Shown: piece after piece, positions 1-8,806 of the stretch | Position numbering within the stretch: position 1 is the stretch's first letter | Layout of the letters: each line of letters begins with the position of its first letter | NCBI GenBank assembly: GCA_039817385.1 | Contig: JBCBVY010000006.1 | Span: forward strand, 281,392 to 345,391 | Length of the DNA: 64,000 nt | Reading direction: 5' to 3' | From: JBCBCP01 sp039817385 | GTDB lineage: Bacteria > Pseudomonadota > Alphaproteobacteria > Rhodobacterales > Rhodobacteraceae | Made by a program: the position numbers and the translations under genes | The notes under the pieces: model-generated | Seen by the model: the letters and a program-made list of their open reading frames with translations, nothing else | What the model was told of the DNA's origin: nothing | Database searches by the model: none

Positions 1-2
1 TG

Positions 3-1238
3 GACCTGGCACAGAACACATCTAGCGCGGCACAGGCGATGCAAACGCCACCAGCACGGGCGGCGCATACGGAAGCACATCGCGTCCCGTTGAACGGAGT
101 TGAAGCGAAAACGGTTGCGCAGAATAAAAGGGGGCAAGCCGCCGCGCCGCTGACAGCGGCACCCACAGATCAGGGGCAAGCCGCAGCGCCGCACACAACG
201 GTATCTTCAGGAGGGCAAGCGGACGCCATCCGTTCATTTGTGAGCGCGAAAGCGCAGCAAGCAAGCACATCGGAGACGGTGGTTCCTGCAAAAGACGTTC
301 AGGCGGCGGGCTCCCTCACGCCGGTAGCCGTAAATGAACAACGAGCGGAAGCGATAAACGCGCTGGTGCCTGCAAAAGTCGCGAAAGCAACGCGCGCGTC
401 GGGCTTGCAAACACCTTTTGCGACAAAGGAGGGGGAGGCGCCGATTACGAACGGAGCATCGGGGGCGTCCGGCTCGCAAACACCGACGGGCGCCGCGACC
501 CTTGCTTCGCAACAGGTAACAGCGGTGTCCGCCACAGAAGCCCCGTCCGCAATGATGTTGCCCGCTGTCTCAACAGAGACACTTCGCAGCAATCCGCGTC
601 TTGAGCGTAATGCGGAAAGGGATACGCCGCCGAATGCAAATGCCGCCCAGGGGAGAAAGGCCGCACCCGCGCAAATGCAACAAGCTGCCGCCGCAGCAAT
701 CACGGCTGAGGTTACCAAAACAAAGAGTTATGGCATCGAGTTTCCGCTCGTTTCGGAGGCTGAAATCACCAGCGTGATCGCCGATCCAAAAGCAACAACG
801 GCTCAAAACACAAGCGTCATCGCGCCAACCCGAACCACCGACACCGCCGCGCATGTGGTTCGGCAGATTGCAGACGCCATGCAGGGCCGCACGGATCGTG
901 CAATCGAAGTCAGCCTCAGCCCAGAAGAGCTTGGCCGCGTGCGCATGACGATCAGCACCGGGGAAGGCGTCGTAACACTGGGCGTCGTCGCGGACCGCCC
1001 GGAAACCCTCGATCTGCTGCGACGCCATATCGACCTGCTCAGCGCGGCCTTCGAAGACATGGGGTTTAACGAGATGACGTTCTCTTTCGCGCATGGCTCA
1101 GACCCGCAGGAGCAAGACGGCGGAGCCGCGGCCATGTCTGATGACACCCCTTTACCGACGGGTGGCGATGCCTCTGCCGATACACCTGTCACACGCCTTA
1201 CGCTCGGCGATTTATCTGGGCTTGATCTACGGTTTTGA
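3..1238 (+). CDS. fliK: Flagellar hook-length control protein FliK, 5' end outside the window
   Basis: The frame is open from the first bases of the window, so the true start lies upstream; the ATG at 39 has no special claim. About 270 residues are Ala/Thr/Gln-rich low-complexity sequence with recurring GQAAAP-like units, the usual disordered ruler-like N-terminal part of FliK. The last 120 residues form the Flg_hook C-terminal domain, recognisable by IEVSLSPEELGRVRM followed by VVADRPETLDLLRRH. FliK measures hook length and switches the export apparatus from hook to filament substrates; it is itself secreted by the flagellar type III system. flgD follows 10 bp downstream, the usual fliK-flgD pairing. 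The family call is firm; gene length cannot be judged. Confidence 0.88.
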   Translation, partial: DLAQNTSSAAQAMQTPPARAAHTEAHRVPLNGVEAKTVAQNKRGQAAAPLTAAPTDQGQAAAPHTTVSSGGQADAIRSFVSAKAQQASTSETVVPAKDVQAAGSLTPVAVNEQRAEAINALVPAKVAKATRASGLQTPFATKEGEAPITNGASGASGSQTPTGAATLASQQVTAVSATEAPSAMMLPAVSTETLRSNPRLERNAERDTPPNANAAQGRKAAPAQMQQAAAAAITAEVTKTKSYGIEFPLVSEAEITSVIADPKATTAQNTSVIAPTRTTDTAAHVVRQIADAMQGRTDRAIEVSLSPEELGRVRMTISTGEGVVTLGVVADRPETLDLLRRHIDLLSAAFEDMGFNEMTFSFAHGSDPQEQDGGAAAMSDDTPLPTGGDASADTPVTRLTLGDLSGLDLRF

Positions 1239-1248
1239 AGGAAAGCAC

Positions 1249-1917
1249 ATGGATGTTTCAAACGTAACCACCGCACAATCCGGAACGGTCCAGCCTGCGG
1301 CATCTGCCGCAAGTAGTGCCGCGACACTGTCCTCGGATTTCGAGACGTTTTTGCAGATGATGACGGCGCAGGCGCAATATCAGGATCCGCTCGATCCGAT
1401 GGACAGCTCTGACTACGCGTCGCAGCTTGCGCAGTTCTCAATGGTGGAGCAGCAGGTGTTGACCAACGACTTGCTCGAGGCGCTGACAGGCGCGCTGGGC
1501 TATGCCAACATGGCGAGCCTGTCGGGTTGGATCGGTATGGAAGCGCTGAGCCATGCGCCCGTGGCATTTGATGGCACCCCGGTCACCGTGGCGCCCAGCC
1601 CGCTCGCCGCGGCAGACGCGCTTTTCCTTGTAGTTTACGACGAGAACGAGAACGAGGTTCAGCGGATGTCCATTCCTGTCTCCGTCGATCCCTACCAATG
1701 GGATGGCACCGATGCCACTGGCCAGACGCTACCGCCGGGGACGTATACGCTGAAGCTGGAAAACATGGCTGAAGGCGAGCTGCTGCTGGAAGAAAATGCG
1801 CAAAGCTACGCGCGCATCCAAGAAGCGCGGATTGAGGCTGGCGAGACGATCCTTGTGCTCGACGGCGGATCGGCGATTTTGTCGAGCGATATTACCGGTC
1901 TGCGCGAGGGCATGTAG
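1249..1917 (+). CDS. flgD: Flagellar hook capping protein FlgD
   Basis: A 222-residue protein. FlgD sits at the tip of the growing hook and directs assembly of FlgE. The N-terminal segment has the family signature FLQMMTAQAQYQDPLDPMDSS, followed by the Gln-rich ALA/SQLAQFSMVEQQ stretch. The C-terminal half has the beta-rich FlgD Ig/Tudor-like part with the pattern YQWDGTDATGQTLPPGTYTL. The start is the ATG at 1249, preceded by AAGGA; the frame is open further upstream inside fliK, but that extension has no family similarity. It lies 10 bp after fliK on the same strand, so the two are probably cotranscribed. Confidence 0.93.
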   Translation: MDVSNVTTAQSGTVQPAASAASSAATLSSDFETFLQMMTAQAQYQDPLDPMDSSDYASQLAQFSMVEQQVLTNDLLEALTGALGYANMASLSGWIGMEALSHAPVAFDGTPVTVAPSPLAAADALFLVVYDENENEVQRMSIPVSVDPYQWDGTDATGQTLPPGTYTLKLENMAEGELLLEENAQSYARIQEARIEAGETILVLDGGSAILSSDITGLREGM

Positions 1918-1967
1918 GTCGTGATCCGGCGCACGAGGCAGCAAAAGATGGTGACAACGCCAAGCTG

Positions 1968-3278
1968 TCAACGATCCGCCAGGGACATCGCCGCGTAGAG
2001 CGGCGGCATCAAAAGCCGGCGCGCAACGCCAAGTGGAAAGCGCGCGAGGGGTTGGCGCATGGCAACGGGTACAGTCCCGCCTGCGCTGATGGCTTGGGCC
2101 AGCAGCTTGCCCGTGTAGCTGCCCATCGCGACGCCATTGCCGTGATAGCACAGCCCGGCCCAAAGGCCGTCTTCGCGCGGTACTGGCCCTGCATAGGGCA
2201 ACCTGCCCCGCGCGATGGCGACCATGCCCGACCACGCATGCGGCGCGTCGATATGGGCCCAGGCCGGAAACATGCGCTCAAAATGGCGGCGGGTGGCGGC
2301 GCGGGCGCGCCGCTCGCTTTGGCGGGTTGAGAAAAGCCCGCCGCGCATTCCAAACAGAAAACGCCGGTCCGGCATCAGGCGGAAGTAATGCAAAAGGTTA
2401 CGGCTATCATAGGCCATCTGGTCGCTTGTCCACCCTTGCGCGTCCAGTTCTTCTGGCCGCAGGGGCCGCGTCACGAGCACGTTCGATTGGGTCGGCATGT
2501 AGCGGCCCGCAAGCCAGGGCGGGATGTCTTCGGACGCGTAGCCATTGGTCGCCACGACAACCTGATTGGCCGACATAGACCCACGCGCAGTTTTCAGCAT
2601 CCAGCCGCTGGTCAGGCGCGTCACCGCAGCGTGTTCAAAGACCTGAACGCCCGCCGCGCGCGCGGCCTCCAGAAGACCAGCAAGGTATTTTCGCGGGTTC
2701 AGTGCAAAGCCAATCGGGGTCGTCACCGCGCCATGGAACGGGCCGCCAAATCCGTGCTGGCGAAGCTGCGAAGCGTCCAGCAGCGCAGGTTCAACGCCGT
2801 AATTCTCGCGTATTTTCGCCCCTTGCGCCTCAAGGCCCCGCGCATCGGCGGGTCGGTGCGCCAGCATCGTTTCCCCGGCGGAATGGCACTCCGCGTCGAT
2901 CCCTTCGCGGTCCAGAAAGTCCCGGACATAGAAGACGGCCTCCGCCTCGGTGCGTCGAAACTGCAGCCGGGCCTCGCGCCCAAAGGCGGCATCAAGCTCT
3001 GCGTCCTCCAGCATCCCACCGCCAAGGCAACAGAACCCGCCATTGCGGCCCGACGCGCCCCAGCCAATGCGCTTGGCCTCAAGCACGACGACGGAGCGGC
3101 CCGCCTTGGCGAGGTGAAGCGCCGCGTTCAGCCCTGTGAACCCACCGCCAATGACTGCCACGTCGCAGGTGAGCTCGCCTTCGAGGGATGCAAGCGCTGG
3201 CAAGGTGCAGGTTTCATCCCACCAGCACCCGTCTCGCGGTGCATCCGAATAGGCGTGCGGGCCAAAAATGCGCCTCAT
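1968..3278 (-). CDS. FAD-dependent oxidoreductase, gamma-glutamylputrescine oxidase-like
   Basis: A 436-residue DAO-superfamily flavoprotein. The Rossmann FAD-binding motif VIGGGFTGLNAALHLA is near residue 42, followed by E67 of the ribose-binding strand and the WGASGRNGGF motif typical of PuuB/OrdL-type amine oxidases. The C-terminal part has the conserved GLCYHGNGVAMG FAD-binding segment. It is the last gene of a putrescine transporter operon: its ATG overlaps the stop of the permease gene as ATGA (3275-3278). Together with the divergent aminotransferase this suggests oxidation of imported putrescine or a glutamylated derivative. No puuA-like ligase is visible in the window, so the exact substrate is open. 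Confidence 0.8.
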   Translation of the reverse strand: MRRIFGPHAYSDAPRDGCWWDETCTLPALASLEGELTCDVAVIGGGFTGLNAALHLAKAGRSVVVLEAKRIGWGASGRNGGFCCLGGGMLEDAELDAAFGREARLQFRRTEAEAVFYVRDFLDREGIDAECHSAGETMLAHRPADARGLEAQGAKIRENYGVEPALLDASQLRQHGFGGPFHGAVTTPIGFALNPRKYLAGLLEAARAAGVQVFEHAAVTRLTSGWMLKTARGSMSANQVVVATNGYASEDIPPWLAGRYMPTQSNVLVTRPLRPEELDAQGWTSDQMAYDSRNLLHYFRLMPDRRFLFGMRGGLFSTRQSERRARAATRRHFERMFPAWAHIDAPHAWSGMVAIARGRLPYAGPVPREDGLWAGLCYHGNGVAMGSYTGKLLAQAISAGGTVPVAMRQPLARFPLGVARRLLMPPLYAAMSLADR

Positions 3279-4093
3279 GCGGCGCGCTCAGCCGCCTGTT
3301 CCTCGCGCTGCATCCGCACCGCGTTCCGCTTTGTGGCGAGGGACGCCGCAATGACACCAATCGTGACGAGCCCGATCAGGATCGTCGACAGCGCGTTAAT
3401 CTCAGGCGAAACGCCAAGGCGGACGGAGGACCAAATCTTGATCGGCAGGGTCGTCGCCCCCGGCCCCGCGGTGAAGGACGCGATCACCAGATCATCGAGC
3501 GACAGGGTGAAAGCCAGCAGCCACCCGGCAATCACCGCGGGGGCGATAATGGGCAGGGTCACCAACCGGAACGCCTCAAACGGGGTCGCACCAAGGTCAA
3601 GCGCGGCTTCTTCCAGCGAACGGTCAAAACTGACAAGGCGGGAGGAGACAACAACCGACACGTAGCACATCGCGAAGGTCGTATGCGCCAGCACGATGGT
3701 CAGCACCCCGCGGTCAAGGCCAATGCCGATAAAGAGCAGCAGCAGGGACAGGCCCGTGATCACCTCTGGCATCACGAGCGGCGCGTAGATCATGCCGGAA
3801 AACAACGTCCGGCCCGTAAAGCGCCCCGCGCGGACGAGCGTGTAGGCCGCCATCGTGCCCAGCACCGTCGCGATGGTGGACGAGATCAGCGCGACCTGCA
3901 GCGTCACCAGCGCGGCATCCAGCATTTCCTCGTTCCGGAACAGCTCACCATACCACTTCGTCGAAAACCCGGCCCAGACGGTGACCAGCCGGGAAGCGTT
4001 GAACGAAAAAACGACGAGGATCAGCATCGGCAGGTACAGGAAGGCAAAGCCAAGCGTCAGGGACACGACATTGAAAGCGGACAAGCGCGTCAT
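3275..4093 (-). CDS. potI: Putrescine ABC transporter permease (PotI-type)
   Basis: A 272-residue inner-membrane permease with six predicted hydrophobic segments. The EAA loop that docks on the ATPase reads EEAALDLGATPFEAFRLVTLP, close to that of PotC/PotI. The start is the ATG at 4093, which overlaps the TGA of the upstream permease by four bases; a longer frame reaching 4195 runs inside that gene. The order potF-potG-potH-potI matches the E. coli putrescine importer. The flavoprotein downstream is coupled by another ATGA overlap, so uptake and oxidation are probably expressed together. Confidence 0.88.
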   Translation of the reverse strand: MTRLSAFNVVSLTLGFAFLYLPMLILVVFSFNASRLVTVWAGFSTKWYGELFRNEEMLDAALVTLQVALISSTIATVLGTMAAYTLVRAGRFTGRTLFSGMIYAPLVMPEVITGLSLLLLFIGIGLDRGVLTIVLAHTTFAMCYVSVVVSSRLVSFDRSLEEAALDLGATPFEAFRLVTLPIIAPAVIAGWLLAFTLSLDDLVIASFTAGPGATTLPIKIWSSVRLGVSPEINALSTILIGLVTIGVIAASLATKRNAVRMQREEQAAERAA

Positions 4094-4965
4094 GTGTCCG
4101 CCTCCGCCTGTTTCTGCTGGTTCAACTGGAAGAGCACGATAGGCAGGATCAGGATCAACAGCAGGATCACCGCCACGGCGCTCGCCACCGGCCAATCGCG
4201 GTTGTTGAAGAACTCTTCGAACAGCACCTTACCGATCATCAGCGTGTCTGACCCGCCCAGCAGCGTCGGAATGACGTATTCGCCCAGCGCCGGGATGAAG
4301 ACGAGGAAACAGCCCGCGATCACCCCGCTCCGCGACAGGGGGAAGGTCACCAGCCAGAAGGCCTGCAGGCGGGAACAGCCCAAGTCTTCGGCCGCTTCGA
4401 TCAGTGATCCGTCCATCCGGTCCAGCGCCGCATAGATCGGCAGGATCATGAACGGCAGGTAGGTGTAGACGATGCCGATATAGACCGCTGTGTTGGTGTT
4501 CAGGATCGTGAGTGGATCACTGATGATCCCGATGCCGATCAGAAACTGGTTCAGGTAGCCTTCGGTCGACAGGATGCCGACCCACGCATAAACGCGGATC
4601 AGGAAGGACGTCCAGAACGGCAGGATCACCAGCATCATCAGCGTCGCGCGCCATTCCTGCGGGGCGCGGGCCATCGCATAGGCCATCGGATAGCCAACCA
4701 AAAGCGTCAAAACGGTCGCCGTTGCCGCGATCGTCAGCGAAGACAGGTAGGCCTTCCAATACAGGTCATCCTGCGTGAGAAAGACGAAATTCTCGAAATC
4801 AAAGGCGGAGATCATCGCCGCCAACCCGTCCTTCATCGTCGGGGTATAGGGCGGGATCGCGATAGCCGTGTCACTGAGCGAGATTTTGAAAACGATGGCA
4901 AAGGGCACAAGGAACAGCGCCAGAAGCCACGCGTAAGGGACCGCGATGAGAGCCGCGCGGCGCAT
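4090..4965 (-). CDS. potH: Putrescine ABC transporter permease (PotH-type)
   Basis: A 291-residue permease. A hydrophobic N-terminal segment (AVPYAWLLALFLVPFAIVF) is followed by a periplasmic stretch and a BPD_transp_1 core. The EAA motif is EAAEDLGCSRLQAFWLVTFP. Two starts are possible: ATG at 4965, which shares one base with the upstream stop (TGATG on the coding strand), or GTG at 4968. I chose the ATG because of the stop/start fusion. It pairs with the next permease to form the heteromeric channel. Confidence 0.88.
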   Translation of the reverse strand: MRRAALIAVPYAWLLALFLVPFAIVFKISLSDTAIAIPPYTPTMKDGLAAMISAFDFENFVFLTQDDLYWKAYLSSLTIAATATVLTLLVGYPMAYAMARAPQEWRATLMMLVILPFWTSFLIRVYAWVGILSTEGYLNQFLIGIGIISDPLTILNTNTAVYIGIVYTYLPFMILPIYAALDRMDGSLIEAAEDLGCSRLQAFWLVTFPLSRSGVIAGCFLVFIPALGEYVIPTLLGGSDTLMIGKVLFEEFFNNRDWPVASAVAVILLLILILPIVLFQLNQQKQAEADT

Positions 4966-6086
4966 CACCGCTCCAGCAAGACGGCGCAGTTCACCGTCCA
5001 GTTGACGAACACCTTGTCTTCCCAGGTGAACGGCTGGCGTGTCTGGCGCTCGGTGTTGAAACTTTGCGCCTTGATGATCTGCCCGCCTGCCAGCTGCACG
5101 TGATAGGTCGACAGGTTGCCGAAATAGGCGATGTCGATCACCCTGCCTTCCAACACGTTATCATCGTCGGGGCGGTTGTGGTGAATCTCGACCTTCTCGG
5201 GCCGGATGGCGATGTGGCCCCGCGCCCCGTTCGCGATCTGCCGGTCGGAGTTCACGCGCAGGGGCGGCTGCCCCTCGGCCCAGTCGAGCGCATAGACGTT
5301 TCCCTCCTTGCGCGCGGTGCCTTCGATCAGGGTCACTTCGCCGATGAAGTCGGCAACATACACCGAATTCGGCGCCTCGTAGATCTGTGGCGGCGTGTCG
5401 ACCTGCACGATGCGCCCTTCGTCCATCACCGCGATGCGAGAGGCGACGGTCATCGCCTCCTCTTGGTCGTGGGTGACGATGACAAAGGTCGTGCCGGTCT
5501 TTTCCTGGATATCCATCAGCTCGAACTGCGTTTCCTGCCGCAGCTTTGCATCCAGCGCGCCAAGGGGTTCATCCAGCAACAGCAGCTTGGGCGCTTTGGC
5601 CAGCGACCGGGCAAGCGCCACGCGCTGACGCTGGCCGCCAGAGATCTGGTGCGGCTTGCGGCGCGCGAATTTCTCAAGCCGGACAAGCGCCAGCATCTCG
5701 TCCACGCGGGCGCCGATGCGGTCCTTTTCCATCCCGTCCCTGCGCAGGCCAAAGGCGATGTTGTCCCAGACGCTCAGGTGCGGGAACAGGGCGTAGGATT
5801 GGAACATCATATTCACCGCCCGCTGGTTCGGCGGCACGCCCGCGATGTCCTGCCCGGCCAGCGAAATGCGCCCCTCCGTCGGGTCTTCGAAACCCGCCAA
5901 CATCCGCATCATCGTGGTCTTGCCGCAGCCCGAAGGGCCAAGCAGGGCAAAGAACTCGCGTTCAAAGATGTCGAGCGTCAGATCGTCAATCGCGGCGAAA
6001 TCGCCAAAGCGCTTGGTGACGTTTTCAAACCGGATCAGCGGCTTGGCGGTGGGATCGGCCCAAGGGGCGAAGTCTTCTTGGTTCAA
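4965..6086 (-). CDS. potG: Putrescine ABC transporter ATPase (PotG/PotA-type)
   Basis: A 373-residue cytoplasmic ATPase that powers the potFGHI importer. Walker A GPSGCGKT is at residues 50-57, followed by the Q-loop MMFQSYALFPH, the signature SGGQRQRVALAR and Walker B LLLLDEPLGALD. The C-terminal quarter is a TOBE-type regulatory domain (GHIAIRPEKVEI). The start codon is TTG at 6086, with GGAG eight bases upstream on the coding strand; no ATG fits the family N-terminus. A hairpin with a T-run separates it from potF, so potG and later genes may be made at lower level than the binding protein. Confidence 0.9.
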   Translation of the reverse strand: MNQEDFAPWADPTAKPLIRFENVTKRFGDFAAIDDLTLDIFEREFFALLGPSGCGKTTMMRMLAGFEDPTEGRISLAGQDIAGVPPNQRAVNMMFQSYALFPHLSVWDNIAFGLRRDGMEKDRIGARVDEMLALVRLEKFARRKPHQISGGQRQRVALARSLAKAPKLLLLDEPLGALDAKLRQETQFELMDIQEKTGTTFVIVTHDQEEAMTVASRIAVMDEGRIVQVDTPPQIYEAPNSVYVADFIGEVTLIEGTARKEGNVYALDWAEGQPPLRVNSDRQIANGARGHIAIRPEKVEIHHNRPDDDNVLEGRVIDIAYFGNLSTYHVQLAGGQIIKAQSFNTERQTRQPFTWEDKVFVNWTVNCAVLLER

Positions 6087-6101
6087 CGGGGCGCTCCAGA
6101 C

Positions 6102-6127
6102 AAAAGGGGCGACCCGCAGGCCGCCCC
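6102..6127 (-). terminator. Intercistronic hairpin with T-run between potF and potG
   Basis: On the minus strand GGGGCG (6127-6122) pairs with CGCCCC (6111-6106) across a 10-nt loop and is followed at once by a run of four T. This has the form of a weak intrinsic terminator. Its place directly after the binding-protein gene fits partial termination that keeps potF in excess over the membrane components. The six-pair stem is short, so it may act only as an mRNA 3' stabiliser. Confidence 0.5.
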
Positions 6128-6138
6128 GAAGATCGCGC

Positions 6139-7218
6139 TCAGGTGCCCGACTTGATGCGTGTCCAGGTGCGGGTCAGGTTGCGCTGGTCACGTGCCCCCC
6201 ACGTCGTCACCGTGTAAAGGTTTTCCAGCGCGGCTGCATCCGGATAGATCGCCGTGTCGCCGATCACGTCCTCGACAAGGAACTCCTGGCTCGCGAGGTT
6301 GCCATTGGCGTAGTAAACATAGTTCGACGCCGCCGCCATGTTCTGCGCATTCATGATGAAGTTCAGGAACAGGTGCGCACCTTCCGCGTTCGGCGCATCA
6401 GCGGGGATCGCCATCTGGTCAAACCACATCAGCGCGCCTTCAGACGGGGCGGTATAGGCAATCTCGACCCCATTGTCGGCTTCTGCCGCACGGTCACGCG
6501 CTTGCAGGATGTCACCGGACCAGCCGAACGCCACGCAGATCTCACCATTGGCGAGCGCGTTGATATATTCTGAGCTGTGGAATTTCTGCACATAGGGACG
6601 GATCGCCATCAGGACCGCCTCGGCTGTGGCGAGCGAGTCGGCATCCTTGGCGTCACTTTCAAGGCCCGCATATGTCAGCGCCGCCGGGATCATCTCCGCC
6701 GGGGCGTCGAGGAAATGCACGCCGCATTCGGCCAGCTTTTCCATGTTTGTGGGGTTAAAGATCAGGTCAAGCGAGCCCATCGGCGCATCCGCCCCAAGGA
6801 TTTCGGTGACTTTGCCGACATTCACGCCAAGGCCCGTGGTGCCCCACATGTAGTTGATCGAATAGGCATTGTCCGGGTCGTACTGCGCCGTCTGCGCCGC
6901 GATCACGTCCCACATGTTGTCGAGGTTGCTCAGCTTCGACTTGTCCAAGGGCTGAAACGCGCCGGCCTGGATCTGGCGGGCGAGAAAAGTGCCGGTCGGC
7001 ACCACAACGTCATAGCCCGAACCGCCCGCCAGCATCTTGGTTTCCAGCACCTCATTGCTGTCAAACACGTCATAGACCAGCTTCAGACCGGTCTCTTCTT
7101 CGAACTTGGCCAGCAGCTCTTCGTCGATGTAATCAGACCAGTTGTAGACCCGAACCTCTTGCGCGGAGGCGGCGCTTGCGATCAGCAGCGCGGCTGTCCC
7201 CAGTAGAACTTGTTTCAT
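6139..7218 (-). CDS. potF: Putrescine-binding periplasmic protein (PotF/PotD-type)
   Basis: A 359-residue periplasmic binding protein. The Sec signal peptide (MKQVLLGTAALLIASAASAQ) is followed by EVRVYNWSDYIDEELL, the strand that opens PotD/PotF-type domains. Later family landmarks are YDVVVPTG, YMWGTTGLGVN and NALANGEICVAFGWSGD. The start at 7218 gives a clean signal peptide; the frame extends further upstream but without similarity. It is the first gene of the minus-strand putrescine operon and is divergent from the aminotransferase gene, sharing a 190-bp regulatory gap with it. Putrescine is the likely ligand from gene order; spermidine cannot be excluded. Confidence 0.9.
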   Translation of the reverse strand: MKQVLLGTAALLIASAASAQEVRVYNWSDYIDEELLAKFEEETGLKLVYDVFDSNEVLETKMLAGGSGYDVVVPTGTFLARQIQAGAFQPLDKSKLSNLDNMWDVIAAQTAQYDPDNAYSINYMWGTTGLGVNVGKVTEILGADAPMGSLDLIFNPTNMEKLAECGVHFLDAPAEMIPAALTYAGLESDAKDADSLATAEAVLMAIRPYVQKFHSSEYINALANGEICVAFGWSGDILQARDRAAEADNGVEIAYTAPSEGALMWFDQMAIPADAPNAEGAHLFLNFIMNAQNMAAASNYVYYANGNLASQEFLVEDVIGDTAIYPDAAALENLYTVTTWGARDQRNLTRTWTRIKSGT

Positions 7219-7298
7219 CTCATACTCCCGTGTGATGTCCGGTTGCCCCGGCTCAGCAGGGATTAAGCCAAGTTTTCCAGCCGCGCACAACTGGATTG

Positions 7299-7314
7299 AT
7301 GCGTCCGGACGCAT
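7299..7314. promoter_or_regulatory. Perfect 16-bp palindrome, candidate operator of the putrescine divergon
   Basis: ATGCGTCCGGACGCAT is its own reverse complement and lies midway between the divergent potF and aminotransferase genes. It is about 40 bp upstream of the best sigma-70-like promoter for the aminotransferase. The position and perfect dyad symmetry suggest a dimeric repressor or activator site. I do not recognise the motif as a known family operator, and no regulator gene is adjacent. Confidence 0.5.
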
Positions 7315-7354
7315 TGGCGCGATGGCGCGGCGCGGCGTTAAGCATCGCGCGTCA

Positions 7355-7382
7355 TTGACTATGCCAGTGCCCCTCACATACT
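7355..7382 (+). promoter_or_regulatory. Promoter for the aminotransferase gene
   Basis: -35 TTGACT and -10 CATACT are separated by 16 bp, placing the transcription start about 20 bp before the ribosome-binding site GAGGGG of the downstream gene. Both boxes are close to the sigma-70 consensus. This is a prediction from sequence only. Confidence 0.5.
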
Positions 7383-7408
7383 GGCGCGCACACAGTTTTG
7401 GAGGGGTC

Positions 7409-8806
7409 ATGCCCGCGATCACAAACCACATGCCAACAGCCGAATTGCAGGCGCTGGATGCCGCGCACCACATGCACCCGTTCACCGCTGGCGGCGCGCT
7501 CGGCCAAAAGGGCGCGCGGGTGATCACGCGGGCCCAAGGCGTGTGGCTTTACGATTCGGATGGGCACAAAATCCTCGACGGGATGGCGGGCCTGTGGTGC
7601 GTGAACATCGGCTATGGCCGGGGCGAGTTGGCGGATGTCGCGGCGCGTCAGATGCGCGAGCTGCCCTACTACAACACCTTCTTTCAAACGACCCACGTGC
7701 CCGCCATCGCGCTTGCCCGCAAACTGGCGGAGCTGGCGCCCGAAGGGCTGAACCATGTGTTTTTTGCCGGGTCGGGGTCGGAGGCGAATGACACAAACCT
7801 GCGCATGGTCCGCACCTATTGGGCGGCAAAGGGTCAGGCGGAAAAGCAAATCGTGATCTCGCGCCGGAACGCCTATCACGGCTCTTCGGTCGGGTCGGGT
7901 AGCCTTGGCGGTATGACAGCAATGCACGAACAGGGCGGGATGCCCATCCCCGGGATCGTCCATATCGGCCAACCCAATTGGTGGGCGGAAGGCGGCGACA
8001 TGACGCCTGAAGATTTCGGCCTGATGCGCGCGCGCGAGCTTCAAGAAGCCATCACCGCACACGGCACGGACAAGGTCGCTGCCTTCATCGCAGAGCCGGT
8101 GCAGGGCGCGGGTGGCGTGATCGTTCCGCCCGCGACCTACTGGCCCGAAATCCAGCGTATCTGCGACGCGCATGACATCCTGCTGATCGCGGACGAGGTC
8201 ATCTGCGGCTTTGGCCGGACGGGCAATTGGTTTGGAAGCCAGACGTTGGGCATCCGCCCCGACATTATGACAATCGCGAAGGGGCTGTCGTCCGGCTACC
8301 AGCCAATCGGCGGGTCGATCGTGTCGAACGAGATTGCGGAGGTGATCGGCGGGGACGAGTTCAACCACGGCTACACCTATTCCGGGCACCCTGTGGCGGC
8401 GGCGGTCGCGCTGGAGAACCTGCGTATCCTTGAGGAAGAAGACGTGCTGTCCCACGTGCGCGACGTCGCGGCGCCTGCGCTGGCAGAGATGTGGCACAGC
8501 CTGTCGGACCACCCGATGGTGGGTGAGACAAAGATCGTCGGGATGATGGGCTCGCTCGCGCTGACCCCTGACAAAAGCAGCCGCGCGGCTTTTGCCGCGG
8601 ATGCGGGAACGGCCGGCTACATGGTGCGCGAGCGGTGCTTTGCGAACAACCTCGTGATGCGGCACGTCTATGACCGGATGATCATCTCACCGCCCCTGGT
8701 CATCACGCCGGAAGAGATCGCCGAACTTGGCCGCCGCGCCCGCACCGCGCTGGATGAAGGCTATGCAGAGCTGAAAGACGCGGGGCTGTTCAAGCCTGCG
8801 TCATGA
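7409..8806 (+). CDS. Class III aminotransferase, putrescine/beta-alanine-pyruvate type
   Basis: A 465-residue PLP-dependent aminotransferase of the omega-amino acid group. Visible features: the substrate and PLP region GLWCVNIGYGR, the phosphate-binding FFAGSGSEANDT, ISRRNAYHGSS, the Asp-bearing strand LLIADEVICGFGRTG, and the PLP lysine in MTIAKGLSSGYQP. This matches SpuC-type putrescine:pyruvate aminotransferases, which turn putrescine into 4-aminobutyraldehyde. The ATG at 7409 has GAGGGG directly upstream; the frame also runs back to 7232 without family similarity. It is divergent from the putrescine importer, with a shared operator-like palindrome. Its last 17 bp overlap the convergent deacetylase gene. 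Confidence 0.85.
   Translation: MPAITNHMPTAELQALDAAHHMHPFTAGGALGQKGARVITRAQGVWLYDSDGHKILDGMAGLWCVNIGYGRGELADVAARQMRELPYYNTFFQTTHVPAIALARKLAELAPEGLNHVFFAGSGSEANDTNLRMVRTYWAAKGQAEKQIVISRRNAYHGSSVGSGSLGGMTAMHEQGGMPIPGIVHIGQPNWWAEGGDMTPEDFGLMRARELQEAITAHGTDKVAAFIAEPVQGAGGVIVPPATYWPEIQRICDAHDILLIADEVICGFGRTGNWFGSQTLGIRPDIMTIAKGLSSGYQPIGGSIVSNEIAEVIGGDEFNHGYTYSGHPVAAAVALENLRILEEEDVLSHVRDVAAPALAEMWHSLSDHPMVGETKIVGMMGSLALTPDKSSRAAFAADAGTAGYMVRERCFANNLVMRHVYDRMIISPPLVITPEEIAELGRRARTALDEGYAELKDAGLFKPAS

Noticed and set aside
39..1238. fliK starting at the ATG at 39
   Set aside because: The frame is open from the window edge and the N-terminal low-complexity part is expected to be longer, so the gene is treated as truncated by the window.
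2388..4435. Long open frames on the plus strand antisense to the FAD oxidoreductase and permease genes (415-425 codons)
   Set aside because: Arg/Gly/Pro-rich translations without recognisable motifs; they mirror real genes with clear family signatures on the other strand, as expected in high-GC sequence.
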